From: an uncultured Schlesneria sp.
Lineage (GTDB): Bacteria; Planctomycetota; Planctomycetia; Planctomycetales; Planctomycetaceae
DNA length: 64,000 nucleotides
NCBI GenBank assembly: GCA_903871875.1
Contig: CAIQIR010000079.1
Location: 215,193 to 279,192, forward strand
Reading direction: 5' to 3'
The position numbers and the translations under genes are program-made. This document shows, piece after piece, positions 27,874 through 37,380 of this stretch (position 1 is its first letter; every line of letters starts with the position of its first letter). The notes under the pieces are model-generated. The model was given only the letters and a program-made list of their open reading frames with translations. It did no database searches and was not told where the DNA came from.

Positions 27874-28192
27874 GCTTCCACCTTGTGTTGTCGGGATCGA
27901 TCGATCGATCGCTTTCCGCGTGGCGTGATCGACGTCTTTGATTCATCGAGGCCCTCGCGAGTTGCGGCCGATTCGAAATTCGATCGTCGAGTCACGGAAT
28001 TAACAGAGTCGGCGCTGGTTGTCTTCAACGACTTCCCCCATTCTCCTTTCGGAAACGGGTGACTTGTCGAGGCTGCTGAAGTCAGTACGTACGACGCCCG
28101 AAAAGTGATCGCGAAAATGATCGTCGTCGTTTTTCTTCGCAAACAACTCGTGTAATCGAAGTTGCCGAACAAATACCTTAATCCCCGATGAC
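27698..28192. other. intergenic between convergent-end genes, with prepilin fragment
   Basis: About 500 bases. The left third holds the prepilin fragment described separately; in the remainder only unsupported short frames are seen. Confidence 0.4.
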
Positions 28193-30328
28193 TCAAGTGG
28201 ATTGTCGGCGTTTGATGACGACGTAAACCAACACTCCGCTGAGCAGGACGGCATTGACGATGATCAAAACCGGCAGGAAGGAATTTCGTCTGCCTGTCGC
28301 GGCAATTGGATTCGACGACGTTGTCTGGCCCTGCACCGCCAGCTCCGGTGGATGCAGCACCCGTGTGTCGACTTTCACGACGGGCTTTGAATTCGGATTG
28401 ATGTTGACGGTCAGATGTCGATCTTTGCAATCGGTTCCAGGGGGCGGAGTCAGTTCAAAAAAGTTCTCGCCCATGGGCAACCCTTCCAGGCGATAATGTC
28501 CCTGTTCGTCGGTGATCGTGTGAACGGCTCTCGTTTGGTACGAATTGCCCACCGCGTAAGAGGCGATCCGTGTGGCTTGAACTGTGACGTTGGCGAGCGG
28601 ACGTCCTGTCTTGTTGTCGGTGACATCTCCTTCCACGGGAATCGACGGTCTCAGTTTGTGCGTGAACTGTGCGGGATAATAAATTCCCCACTGCGATTCA
28701 GAATCCTGCTCGTGTTTGTCTCCCGCCAATCGAATGACCTCACCGGGGCGCGACAGCGCGTACAAGACGACCGTCTCGACGCCTGGTCCGCGAGCGACCA
28801 GAAAGGCCAGCCGTTCCCGGCCGACTCCTTTCAAGGTGAACCGGCCATCCCGATCGGTCTGGACCCGCGGAACGACAAGGCTGTCGAAGCCACGGAAAGC
28901 GCCATAGAGCAGGCGAAGCTGTTGACCACTCGAGTACCAGTTCGCATCAAGGCCCTTTGTCCGGGCAACCCAGGTATCCAGTGTGTCGTTAACGCCACCA
29001 TAGACGATGAACACTTCAACGGTGGCACCGGCAATGGGGGCGTCCTGCCAATCAATCAACCGACCTTGAATGGGAACATCATCGGCAACCAGCTTCAGTG
29101 TGTTCGTGGGGTGATCCCAAAACTCGTCCGACTGCTGTTTTTGTTCCGCCGAATACTCCGCGTTCACACGACCGGTTGTTTCGAAGTAAACCGAGTCGGT
29201 TGCGGTGAGCCCCGATCCTTCCTTTGTCGCGAGGATCACGGCGTGTTTCCACGGAGGCGAATCGCCTCCCCTGGCCTCGGCGGTCTCGTCGACGAAATCA
29301 CGACTCTGGCGTGAGAATTCGAATTTCCCCTGTGCGTCCGCGATGGCCAGAGGTTCGGTGTAATTCGAAAACTTCCGCCACGAATACATCCAGATCTTGG
29401 CTCCTGCCGCGGGGTTGCCTCGTTCATCAATGACCGTGCCGGCATAGTGGAATGTCATGTCCTCCCGCGGCTGTTGAACGTTGGCCTGTGGTGCTGGCGG
29501 TAGCGGAGGTGGAGGTGGTGTGACGCCCCAGGCCTGATAGAGAAATCCCATTGTTCCCAGGCCCAAGACCGCGGCCCCGACCAGACCCGCCGCGGGTTTG
29601 AGGCCGGCAACGAACAGGGAATTCTGGACGCTGTTCGTCAGTTCGGTGACTTGCGGTGAGATCGCCGTGTTCGACAAGGACAGCTGCGTGACGGAAAGCT
29701 GGGCCGCTTTGAGGGCCGGTAGGATCACAGAGTTCGGCACGGCCGCCGAGGCGGCATTTTGTGTGAGCAGCACGGTCAGCGATCCGACCGACAAGGCAAC
29801 GCCGAGTCGACCGAGTCGTTCTGCCAGCAGATTACGGGCTCGCATCAGTCGACTGGACAACGTTCCCTCGGGGCACCCCAGTTCCTGGGCGACCTCTTTG
29901 TGGCTGCGGCCCTGCAAATCGCAAAGCACCACGGGAACGCGGTACTTCTCGGGCAAGGCACTGATGGCGTCGTCCAGCAGCGGAGCCAATTCCGTCCATT
30001 TTTCGGCCGAGTGCATTTCGGGTTCGGCCGCGTTGATGTCTTGAATCTCTCGTCTTCGTCGTTGTGCTCGCAGACTGCGGGATTTGAGGGCCGTGCGGTA
30101 CGCCACTGCATACAACCAACTGCCAATCCGAGCTCGTGGCATAATCGATGCGGCCTTACGTGAAAGAACCAGAAACGTGGCTTGGAAGGCCTCTTCGGCG
30201 TCGTGATGATCGCCGAGAATCCGTTTGCAAACACCGAAGACCATCGGTCCGTGAAAACGCATCAACGCTTCAAACGCCGCGTCATCCCGTTGTTGGATGA
30301 ATTTGTCCAGCAATTGTCCGGTGGTCAT
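28193..30328 (-). CDS. ECF sigma factor with membrane-spanning CnaB-like C-terminal extension
   Basis: 711 residues; the ATG at 30328 follows AGGAG. Residues 1-175 are an ECF sigma factor: region 2 (AFEALMRFHGPMVFGVCKRILGDHHDAEEAFQATFLVL) and region 4 (ALPEKYRVPVVLCDLQGRSHKEVAQELGCPEGTLSSRLMRAR). A linker (NAASAAVPNSV...) leads to a membrane helix (AAGLVGAAVLGLGTMGFLY, about 246-264), a poly-Pro stretch, three carboxypeptidase-regulatory/CnaB-like units (YAGTVIDERGNPAAGAKIW; QGRLIDWQDAPIAGATVEVF; EGDVTDNKTGRPLANVTVQA) and a final helix (LPVLIIVNAVLLSGVLVYVV). The sigma part would be cytoplasmic and tethered, with the beta domains outside. Such extended ECF factors are known from planctomycetes. 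Signal and regulon are unknown. Confidence 0.85.
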   Translation of the reverse strand: MTTGQLLDKFIQQRDDAAFEALMRFHGPMVFGVCKRILGDHHDAEEAFQATFLVLSRKAASIMPRARIGSWLYAVAYRTALKSRSLRAQRRRREIQDINAAEPEMHSAEKWTELAPLLDDAISALPEKYRVPVVLCDLQGRSHKEVAQELGCPEGTLSSRLMRARNLLAERLGRLGVALSVGSLTVLLTQNAASAAVPNSVILPALKAAQLSVTQLSLSNTAISPQVTELTNSVQNSLFVAGLKPAAGLVGAAVLGLGTMGFLYQAWGVTPPPPPLPPAPQANVQQPREDMTFHYAGTVIDERGNPAAGAKIWMYSWRKFSNYTEPLAIADAQGKFEFSRQSRDFVDETAEARGGDSPPWKHAVILATKEGSGLTATDSVYFETTGRVNAEYSAEQKQQSDEFWDHPTNTLKLVADDVPIQGRLIDWQDAPIAGATVEVFIVYGGVNDTLDTWVARTKGLDANWYSSGQQLRLLYGAFRGFDSLVVPRVQTDRDGRFTLKGVGRERLAFLVARGPGVETVVLYALSRPGEVIRLAGDKHEQDSESQWGIYYPAQFTHKLRPSIPVEGDVTDNKTGRPLANVTVQATRIASYAVGNSYQTRAVHTITDEQGHYRLEGLPMGENFFELTPPPGTDCKDRHLTVNINPNSKPVVKVDTRVLHPPELAVQGQTTSSNPIAATGRRNSFLPVLIIVNAVLLSGVLVYVVIKRRQST

Positions 30329-30767
30329 TTCTGCTCCTGTTGCGGCACGAAGGATCCCAATTGACGCGGGAAGATCGCGTTCATGAATCATTCGTTTGCT
30401 GTTGTTGGCCGCAAAGTGTGAACTCCTACAGACAATTGCCTGATCGCCGCTGTTTCATTGCAAGAATTTCTCAGAAATTCTCGAATTCGATCTGATCCTT
30501 TGAATTCCGGCGGTGTTTGATCACCGTAACTGCTTTGACCACACCGCCTGGCCAAGCCGAATCCATCGCCTTCCAGGGATTCGCCGCCAGAGCATGACGA
30601 TGAGAAATCAGAGACGTGATCTCTCGACCGCCTGAAATGATTTGCACCTCAAAATTGAATCGCCGCTCGAGGTTCATTAGGATCTGTCACAATTGAGAAG
30701 TCATGGGAGTGGCGATTCTGCCAGCTTCTGATGTCAATTTCCCAGCACTGATGAAAATGGAGTGAGT
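30329..30767. other. divergent intergenic region with a palindrome
   Basis: 439 bases between the sigma-factor gene and the secreted propeller gene. A 19-bp palindrome at 30463-30481 is listed separately. No small gene is convincing. Confidence 0.4.
30463..30481. promoter_or_regulatory. palindrome AGAATTTC-N3-GAAATTCT
   Basis: Perfect 8-bp arms around TCA, 135-153 bp upstream of the extended sigma-factor start. The symmetry fits a dimeric regulator site; it is too AT-rich to be a strong terminator. The function is inferred from position only. Confidence 0.35.
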
Positions 30768-31949
30768 ATGCATCGACTGAGTGTTCAACCGACAATCGCC
30801 TTGCTGGCCTTGCTGGCTTTTGCCCCGATGGTGTTCGCACAAGATGCTCCCAAGGCGGAAGAGAAGAAAGCCGAAACCAAAGCGGAAGAAAAACCTGCTG
30901 ATAAACCTGCCGACAAGCCTGCCGAAAAGCCTGCCGAAAAGCCTGAGGAAAAGCCTGAGGAAAAGCCTGCCGAAAAGCCGGCTGAGAAGCCGGCCGAATT
31001 GCCCACGAAACTGTCGGTCATTCATCTGGATAACCCTTCGGGCGTGACCGTGCATCCCGGCACCGGGCATGTGTTCATTACTTCGCGTCAGGGTGTCTTT
31101 CGCTACGTGCCCGCCACGAAGAAGATTTATCTGGAAGTCGAAGGCTTCCCCACCGACGAGTATGGCAAGGGACCGAAGTACAACATCGGTCCGCTGGGCT
31201 GTACGCTGTGGGGCACCGATCGTCTGATCGTTCCCGATGGCAGCCAGAAAGATGGCGAAGAAGTCGTGCGGATTTATAAGATCGCCGATGAACTTCCCGC
31301 CAAGCCACGCAAGGCCACAGAAACCGAATTCGTGCTGGGCCCCATTAAGGGGAACCCGGAAGCTAACTACAAGGGCGAAGGCAATTACTACGCGGCCGTC
31401 GTCTGGAACGACACGATCTACGTGACCGCCAATGGCGATGATACCAAGGGATGGATCGTCACTTCGAAGATCACCGATGGCAAGCCGGGCGAATTGACCG
31501 GAACGATTGCGACCAAGGAAGCGACCCAGGTTGACGCCCCCGTCGGCATCACGACAACACCTGACAGCTCCAGCCTGGTCGTCGGTCAAATGGGTGAAGT
31601 TTCGGTTCCTGGCGATTCGCTGCTGTCGTTCTACGACAAAGAAGGCAAGCTGACCAAGAACTATAAGACCACATTGAATGACATCAGTGGTCTGGCCTAC
31701 AGCCCCAAAACGGGCAAGCTGTATGCAACCGACTTCGCCTGGGCCGAAGAGATCAAGGGCAACGGGGGATTGTTCGAACTGGTCATCGAGGGCGACGAAG
31801 TGAAGCCTAAGAAAATTCTCGGCCTCGATCGTCCCACCGCTTTGGGCTTCGACAAAGAAGGAGCCTTGTACGTCACGGTCTTCGGGACCGGCAAAGACAC
31901 TGGCGACAAGCCCAACGGTGGCTTGATCCGCCTGGAGCCCGGTCTGTAA
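30768..31949 (+). CDS. secreted beta-propeller (NHL/SMP-30-like) protein with KPAE repeats
   Basis: 393 residues. A signal peptide (MHRLSVQPTIALLALLAFAPMVFAQ) precedes a charged stretch with nine consecutive KPAD/KPAE/KPEE tetrapeptides (residues 42-77). This acts as a rigid spacer of the kind found in cell-wall-spanning proteins. The remaining 310 residues contain propeller-like strands (SGVTVHPGTGHVFITSRQGVFRYV; GITTTPDSSSLVVGQMGEV; DISGLAYSPKTGKLYATDF; PTALGFDKEGALYVTVFGTG). It is probably envelope-associated, with an unknown ligand. TGGAG precedes the ATG at 30768; a GTG six bases earlier is possible. A strong terminator follows. Confidence 0.75.
   Translation: MHRLSVQPTIALLALLAFAPMVFAQDAPKAEEKKAETKAEEKPADKPADKPAEKPAEKPEEKPEEKPAEKPAEKPAELPTKLSVIHLDNPSGVTVHPGTGHVFITSRQGVFRYVPATKKIYLEVEGFPTDEYGKGPKYNIGPLGCTLWGTDRLIVPDGSQKDGEEVVRIYKIADELPAKPRKATETEFVLGPIKGNPEANYKGEGNYYAAVVWNDTIYVTANGDDTKGWIVTSKITDGKPGELTGTIATKEATQVDAPVGITTTPDSSSLVVGQMGEVSVPGDSLLSFYDKEGKLTKNYKTTLNDISGLAYSPKTGKLYATDFAWAEEIKGNGGLFELVIEGDEVKPKKILGLDRPTALGFDKEGALYVTVFGTGKDTGDKPNGGLIRLEPGL
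30891..30998 (+). repeat. nine tandem 12-bp units encoding KPAD/KPAE/KPEE
   Basis: Consecutive AAACCTGCTGAT-like units, diverged at third positions, give nine Lys-Pro-x-Glu/Asp tetrapeptides. The unit number could vary between strains by slippage. Confidence 0.85.
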
Positions 31950-31978
31950 CGGATCGTCCGCTCGATTGGCAATTCACC

Positions 31979-32020
31979 GAACCCGCAACTCGATCTGTCG
32001 AGTTGCGGGTTCATTTTGTT
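31979..32020 (+). terminator. intrinsic terminator between convergent genes
   Basis: A perfect 15-bp stem (31979-31993 pairing with 31998-32012), a TCTG loop, and an ATTTTGTT tail on the plus strand. It lies 30 bases after the propeller gene stop and before the convergent GYF-domain gene, so it may work in both directions. Confidence 0.88.
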
Positions 32021-32052
32021 GCTGGAAGCGTTGCCACAAAACGAACATCACC

Positions 32053-33285
32053 CTACGGCGATGCCGCATCTCCCAGCAATTTACGAGCGATTTCCATCTG
32101 ATTTTCAAAGATCTGTTCTGAACCGAAATAAGTGATGGGATTGTTCAGCATCGGCATCAAGCCCTCTTGCCCGGCCAGATAAAGCGCACGTTCGAGCGGA
32201 TAACGGTCCGATGATCGGGACCTTAATCGATCGACAATGCTGCCGATACGAGGCCGGTATCGGGTGGTCACCAGATCCCATTCGGCTCGTCCAACACGTC
32301 GTTCCTGCATGCGTTTCAACGCCGTTCGGCAGTTCGTGAATTCGCGATAAACAGTGCTGGCGGGCGGTGGTTGTTGCCACCACGTCATCACGAGAAAAAT
32401 CGCCGCCGCCGATAACACAAGGCCCCACAGTCGCTTTGGGCCACCGACCATTGCGGCCACGGAACGCCATCTGTTCGCCATCCAACCGGGACGTTTGTGA
32501 TCTCCGACCGACCACGATTTCTCTGGAAAAACAAATCGATTCTTCGATGTGGAACTGTCGGGTTGTTCGGCGAGACCATTCCCCTGCTCGACAGTAGAAT
32601 CGAAGTCGTTCGACTCGGGGCCTGGCCCGTCTGTTGCCGGCGACCCGCTCAAGGGAGCCGCGGTAGCGAAACCATCGGCGCTCGACTTGTCGGCATCGGG
32701 CACCGATGACGAGTAATGTGATTTGGTCCAGGGCAATGCTCGCCAGTCATTGCGTCGTTGTTGATTGAAGCCAGAGCGAGGCGAATCACGATTCTCTCGC
32801 GGTCTGGCGGCGGCGAGCTCTGGGATTTCGTCGGGGCTCTGCCAAAGCCCATTGACGCCCTGCCGCACCACATCGGCCGAACGCAATTCGCTTGATTGCC
32901 GCATCCGGCACAGTGTGGCCAAATCCACGGGGCCACGAACGACACCGGCTGCCATCAACCACCAGTCGGCGACCAACTCGATTTCTGCCGTTTCCGAATC
33001 GGATGGCCGAGATTCCTCATCGGGTGACCCGATTTCCTCGTCCACGCAGGCAAATTCGCCAGTCGCATCGGACTTCGCTGATGACGCGTTTGGCGTTCGA
33101 TCTGTTCGAACCAATCCGACACCCGATCGGTCCTCGGCGACGCCTTCCAGAATCAGTCGATTCCGCACCTGGCGGTACAGATCCTCGTCGGCATTGACGA
33201 GACGGAACAGATGGGCGTTCAGCAGCTGGCCTCGCTGGCGAAGCAAATCGATTGCCGCTTCGAACGCTTGATCCAACGTCGTCAT
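32053..33285 (-). CDS. GYF_2-like domain membrane protein
   Basis: 410 residues from MTTLDQAFEAAIDLL. Residues 110-165 resemble a bacterial GYF_2 domain: WWLMAAGVVRGPVDLATL ... VVRQGVNGLWQSPDEIPEL, the pattern G-x-x-x-GP...V...W. Disordered Ser/Pro/Asp-rich segments surround it. One membrane helix follows (LWGLVLSAAAIFLVMTWW, about residue 300), and a C-terminal helical part (YREFTNCRTALKRMQERRVGRAEWD) could be extracytoplasmic. Bacterial GYF_2 domains are assumed to bind proline-rich peptides; the partner is unknown. The shorter start is chosen because the preceding 25 residues have no family support. Confidence 0.65.
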   Translation of the reverse strand: MTTLDQAFEAAIDLLRQRGQLLNAHLFRLVNADEDLYRQVRNRLILEGVAEDRSGVGLVRTDRTPNASSAKSDATGEFACVDEEIGSPDEESRPSDSETAEIELVADWWLMAAGVVRGPVDLATLCRMRQSSELRSADVVRQGVNGLWQSPDEIPELAAARPRENRDSPRSGFNQQRRNDWRALPWTKSHYSSSVPDADKSSADGFATAAPLSGSPATDGPGPESNDFDSTVEQGNGLAEQPDSSTSKNRFVFPEKSWSVGDHKRPGWMANRWRSVAAMVGGPKRLWGLVLSAAAIFLVMTWWQQPPPASTVYREFTNCRTALKRMQERRVGRAEWDLVTTRYRPRIGSIVDRLRSRSSDRYPLERALYLAGQEGLMPMLNNPITYFGSEQIFENQMEIARKLLGDAASP

Positions 33286-33543
33286 GTCACCATTTCCGGC
33301 AAAACTGAGGCGGGATTTCCAATGAGCCAGGTCAGTAACGTTAAGAAACGATAACGGCAAAAATGATCAACAACAAATTTTGCTCGCGTGACGCGTTTCT
33401 GCATTACCTCGTTTGATTGTACGACATTGCGTCACACGCACGTCCAGCAATTTCGGGGACAGCGGCGGCCAAAAGTGACATTCCGTCTGGCGCAGCCGGA
33501 TCTGGTTCCCCAGCTTTCCCGAAATGAATCTGGCTTGGTCACT

Positions 33544-34956
33544 TTACGAAACGCGGCGGCAAAGCAGATCGTCGACGACTTCGCCGGCCGGTACGACTCG
33601 AAATGGCCGCTGGAACGGATCATAAATATGGGACGCGTGATCGACGCCTAACGCGGTGTAGATCGTCGAAATGATATCTCCGGGGATTAGCGGGTGGCTG
33701 GCGGGAAACGCACCAGTGCTGTCGCTGCTGCCGTAAATCAGACCTGGCTGAAATCCGCCGCCCACCAGCATGACACTGTAACAGAAATTCCAATGGTCCC
33801 GGCCCGCGCCGTTGGCATTGATGCGGGGCGTTCGGCCGAAGTCGCCCAGAACGGCGACGATCGTTCGTTCCAGCATTCCGCGTTCGGCCAAATCGGCGAT
33901 CAAGCTGGAACAGGCCGAATCGAACTGGGGCAGCAGCGTGCTTTTCAACGTCTTGAAGTTGTTGGAATGTGTGTCCCAGGTCGCGTTCGCGTCGGGAGCC
34001 CACGAAATCGTCACGATGCGGGTTCCGGCTTCCAGCAGCCGCCGCGCCAGCAACGTACTTTGACCATAAATATTGCGACCGTAGCTTTCCCGAGTCGCGT
34101 CCGATTCTTCCGTCAGCCGGAAGGCTCGCTGCGTCTGTTCGGACGTCAGCAGGTCGAGCGCCCGTGATTGCATCCGGGTCATCTCGATACTGGCCGAAGG
34201 ACTGGAATCGAAGGCCACTCCGGCGTTCTCGAACAGTCGTCGTCGGGCCGCCAGCCGATCCGACGTGACTTCATTTTGCAGCGTCAATTCGGGCACGCGG
34301 AAATCGGGTGCGTTCGGATCCTTCAGCACAAACAATGGATCGAACGAATGGCCCAGAATCCCACCGAAGAAGCCGGGTTGCGGCGGACCACCCGCTCCTT
34401 CTTTCGTGATGTAAGGCAGGCAGACGTGAGGGACAACATTCGCCGCGGTCGGGCGCAGTCGAGCCATAATCGAGCCGAGGGCCGGATGATCGGTCGGCTT
34501 GGTGCCACCCCCCTGCTCGCCTCGGTCATGGCCGGTCAGCGAGGCATAGACGGCGGCGGCGTGCGAGTTATTAACGGTATGGTTCATCGACCGCACGACG
34601 GTCGCTCGATGAACTTGCCGAGCCAGTCGCGGCAGGTGCTCGCACATCTGATAGTCGGGCAGCGACGTGGCGATCGGTTGGAATTCACCCCGGATGCCAT
34701 CCGGCGCGTTCGGCTTCATATCCCACATGTCGAGATGGCTGGCCCCGCCGTTCAGAAACAGCAGAATGCAGTTATCGGCCAGCGGTTGCGAGGTTCCCTT
34801 GGAACCGGCCGACTCCGAAGCAAGCAGGTGTGGCAGCGTCAGACCCATCCCCGCCACTCCCAGGCTGCCCATTTGCAGCAGCTTGCGGCGCGACACCGGA
34901 ACGTCGTTCAACCAAGTCCACGGCATCAATCGATTCGGCTTAGTGTCAGCCATCAA
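33544..34956 (-). CDS. DUF1501 sulfatase-fold protein with Tat leader, copy 2
   Basis: 470 residues. The Tat-type motif SRRKLLQMGSLGVAGMGLTLPHLL lies at residues 22-45. Fold motifs are LFLNGGASHLDMWDMKPNAPDGIRGEF, HTVNNSHAAAVYASLTGHDRG, ATWDTHSNNFKTL, AVLGDFGRTPRIN and GRDHWNFCYSVMLVGGG. Compared with copy 1 it is of the more common subtype with the NNSHAAAVYASLTG segment. A DUF1549/1553 partner often sits immediately upstream in planctomycetes; here the neighbours are unrelated. Exported, probably acting on extracellular esters or glycans (inference). ATG 34956 or 34953 may be the start. Confidence 0.9.
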   Translation of the reverse strand: MMADTKPNRLMPWTWLNDVPVSRRKLLQMGSLGVAGMGLTLPHLLASESAGSKGTSQPLADNCILLFLNGGASHLDMWDMKPNAPDGIRGEFQPIATSLPDYQMCEHLPRLARQVHRATVVRSMNHTVNNSHAAAVYASLTGHDRGEQGGGTKPTDHPALGSIMARLRPTAANVVPHVCLPYITKEGAGGPPQPGFFGGILGHSFDPLFVLKDPNAPDFRVPELTLQNEVTSDRLAARRRLFENAGVAFDSSPSASIEMTRMQSRALDLLTSEQTQRAFRLTEESDATRESYGRNIYGQSTLLARRLLEAGTRIVTISWAPDANATWDTHSNNFKTLKSTLLPQFDSACSSLIADLAERGMLERTIVAVLGDFGRTPRINANGAGRDHWNFCYSVMLVGGGFQPGLIYGSSDSTGAFPASHPLIPGDIISTIYTALGVDHASHIYDPFQRPFRVVPAGEVVDDLLCRRVS

Positions 34957-35066
34957 TGAACTCCTTCAGTTGCCCGGCAATTCGACCACTCAAAAGTAAC
35001 CGCTGATGCGTCCGGTGGGCAATGGAAAAGCGAAGGTTTTATGCCACAAGCAGGTAATCCGAAAAC

Positions 35067-36530
35067 TTATGACCAGGCGATGAATTGAGGGGCCGTCAGA
35101 TGCGGACCGACCCGAATCACGACCCGTTTGCCGTCGGTAAAATACGGATCGCCGGTCAGATTCGGTCGGGGCGAATCGGCCGAGCAGGGTGTTGTTGCGT
35201 CGACATAGCCGGCCGCCCTGACCCGTTCCGCATCCAGCAAGTCTTCCAAAACATAGTCACGAGCCTCGTCCACATCTGGATCGATTCGATGTGTCGTCAA
35301 ATTCCAGACCGCCATCGTAAACCGGACACCAATGTCGCGGCTGACCTGTCCGATCCAGACCGGATGTCGCTCAAAGGTCACCGGAGCCAGCCACAGCCGC
35401 AGATGCAGCCGCGCACTGATCGATTTCCGGATCTGCTGCAGGGCAATGTCCTGACTGCGTCCGAACAGATACAGCGAGCTGACCGGCGAGTACCGGTACT
35501 GCACACCCAAGAGGAATGACTGAGCCGTCTTCCAGCAGGTGGCCAGACTGATGACTTCGGTTTCATCCCAGCGGGCCGAGAAGGCGGTTAACAGCGTTTC
35601 GAAATCGCCGATCACTACCAGGTTGATCGGGTCACCTGAACCCTTGTTGAGATGATTGTGGGTCACGGTGGGAAACGTTCGCAGATGTTCCATCAGTGTC
35701 GGAAGATCGCAATCGGGAAAGCCGTTGGCGGGAATCAGGTTATCCAGTTTGCGGTGCAAATAATCCGCGTTAATCCCGGCGACTTGCACGGTAAAATTGA
35801 GGTCGACAATCGGTTCGGTGAAGCTGTTCGCGGACATGCGATCCGAGGCCACTTCTTCGGAAGTCTCGACCGGTTTCCCCGGCAATGCCCCCTGTGCTTC
35901 GGAAGAGTCCTGGCCGCCGGGAGTAGACGTCTGATCGGCAGCCGGCGTGGCGAGTATCGCCATCGCCTGGACGGGCAAGAGCGAATTTTCCGTCGCCATC
36001 AATTGGACGCGGATCAGTTTGGTCCCGGCATCATAAGAAGTGAAAACAAACCCCTCCGAGGTCTCGCCGGTCCCGATCGGACGTCGATGGAAGCCCAACG
36101 ACTGAAACCAGGTATCCACCTGCCGATTGGCCCAGGTCACCGACCACAATTTGATGGGAGCCAGGAACAGCAACGGGAAATAAAACACCGCGAACACCCC
36201 GAACGCCGGGATCCGTTTGAGGATCGAATAGTGACAGCGCGCCGCCGCTTCCAGAGGCGGAAAATAGTGCGGATCGATGCTGCGAAAATGCAGTCGTAGC
36301 GGAACCTTCGAGCGATTCACGACACGCAGATGCACCGGTTGCAATCCCCGTCGAGCCAACGGGACACCGAACAACCGCTCGGCCTCTTTCGCATCGGGCA
36401 CGCAGACGGTCACCTCCACACCGGCACTGGTTTGGGTTTCGGCCCGCGCCAGAAATCCCCGCTCGTCGGGCTGAGGGTGATACGAGATCATCAGTAAGCG
36501 TTGCAGCAGCGGTCCGATACGAGCGAACAT
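35067..36530 (-). CDS. membrane protein with LssY-type C-terminal domain
   Basis: 487 residues starting at MFARIGPLLQRLLM, with AGGA seven bases upstream. The N-terminal 110 residues form a soluble domain (EVTVCVPDAKEAERLFGVPLARRGLQPVHLRVVN). A hydrophobic segment follows (AFGVFAVFYFPLLFLAPIKLW). The C-terminal half matches the LssY C-terminal domain: DPINLVVIGDFETLLTAFSARWDETEVISL, YRYSPVSSLYLFGRSQDIALQQ, HLRLWLAPVTFERHPVWIGQVSRDIGVRF. LssY-C domains occur with PAP2 phosphatases and in lipid or envelope contexts; the exact function is not established. Confidence 0.78.
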   Translation of the reverse strand: MFARIGPLLQRLLMISYHPQPDERGFLARAETQTSAGVEVTVCVPDAKEAERLFGVPLARRGLQPVHLRVVNRSKVPLRLHFRSIDPHYFPPLEAAARCHYSILKRIPAFGVFAVFYFPLLFLAPIKLWSVTWANRQVDTWFQSLGFHRRPIGTGETSEGFVFTSYDAGTKLIRVQLMATENSLLPVQAMAILATPAADQTSTPGGQDSSEAQGALPGKPVETSEEVASDRMSANSFTEPIVDLNFTVQVAGINADYLHRKLDNLIPANGFPDCDLPTLMEHLRTFPTVTHNHLNKGSGDPINLVVIGDFETLLTAFSARWDETEVISLATCWKTAQSFLLGVQYRYSPVSSLYLFGRSQDIALQQIRKSISARLHLRLWLAPVTFERHPVWIGQVSRDIGVRFTMAVWNLTTHRIDPDVDEARDYVLEDLLDAERVRAAGYVDATTPCSADSPRPNLTGDPYFTDGKRVVIRVGPHLTAPQFIAWS

Positions 36531-36654
36531 TGTCGTCCTGTTCCGGTGAGTCATTACATGTTGTCGATCGAACGACAGTCCTGGCCACAACGAAAACGGC
36601 ATTCTGTTCGTTCAGCAGTCAAACAGCAATCCGACGCAGATTCACCGTCGTCTA

Positions 36655-37380
36655 CTACCCAAAGTCGCCGTCTCGCTTCGCCGAGACGAAAGCCCATTTC
36701 GAGGCTGACGCAGTGAGTTCCCAGAGCAACGAGTGCATGAACGATTCCCTAAGTTGTCCGGTCCCCCGCCAGACAGAGTGTTTGCCAGGAATTACGGCGT
36801 GGTTTGCGTTTGCGAATCGGGCGAAACACGAAAAAGTGTTGGCCAACATGGCCAAGTTGGCAAACATCCCTGTTTTGTAGCGTTTAAGCCACTTTTGCGT
36901 TTGGCAAAGTTGGCCAAGTTCCCTGATTTGATGAGTTTGCGAATCGCACGCTGCGCCAACACCCTGATTTTCCGAGCGCTGCGTCACAACAAGCCTCGCC
37001 GATGCAGAGGCCGGCCCCCTGCCCTGGGAAATGAGCCCGTCCTCGTCCGCGAGTTTGATCCAGCGACTCCGTGAGGCAATCTCAGCGGCATCGGTCCGGT
37101 TTTGGTCACCCAGCGGCAATCCCGCTACCAACAGGCCGCAGAGCCACCACCAACGACAACTCGACCGGAGAAACGGCGCACCAACGAGTTCCCGTTTGCC
37201 GTTTGGTCTGAGTGGCCCCGTAAGGCGGACTCCCGGACCTGCTTTGTCACTCATCCCCACCCGAGGCGGAATGTCCCTCATGTCGCCGGTCGCATGAATG
37301 TCCTCGCCCGCTGCCGGCGCGGTCATGGCGACCGTTCCTGGTTTGAATCCCCCTGACTGATGATTCCATTCGCGATTCAT
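36655..37380 (-). CDS. hypothetical protein of a duplicated element, copy A
   Basis: 241 residues, starting MNREWNHQSGG at an ATG preceded by AAGGAGAAAT. The middle part is conserved with copy B at 55285-56202: RPNGKRELVGAPFLRSS, a hydrophobic WWWLCGLLVAGLPLG, LISQGRGP, QIRELGQL and KWLKRYKTGMFANLA. The C-terminal 60 residues differ from copy B, and amino-acid composition is odd (many Arg, Gln, Trp), so translation is uncertain. The conserved ribosome site and promoter favour expression. It could instead be a structured RNA or repeat element that happens to be open. No known family. Confidence 0.4.
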   Translation of the reverse strand: MNREWNHQSGGFKPGTVAMTAPAAGEDIHATGDMRDIPPRVGMSDKAGPGVRLTGPLRPNGKRELVGAPFLRSSCRWWWLCGLLVAGLPLGDQNRTDAAEIASRSRWIKLADEDGLISQGRGPASASARLVVTQRSENQGVGAACDSQTHQIRELGQLCQTQKWLKRYKTGMFANLAMLANTFSCFARFANANHAVIPGKHSVWRGTGQLRESFMHSLLWELTASASKWAFVSAKRDGDFG

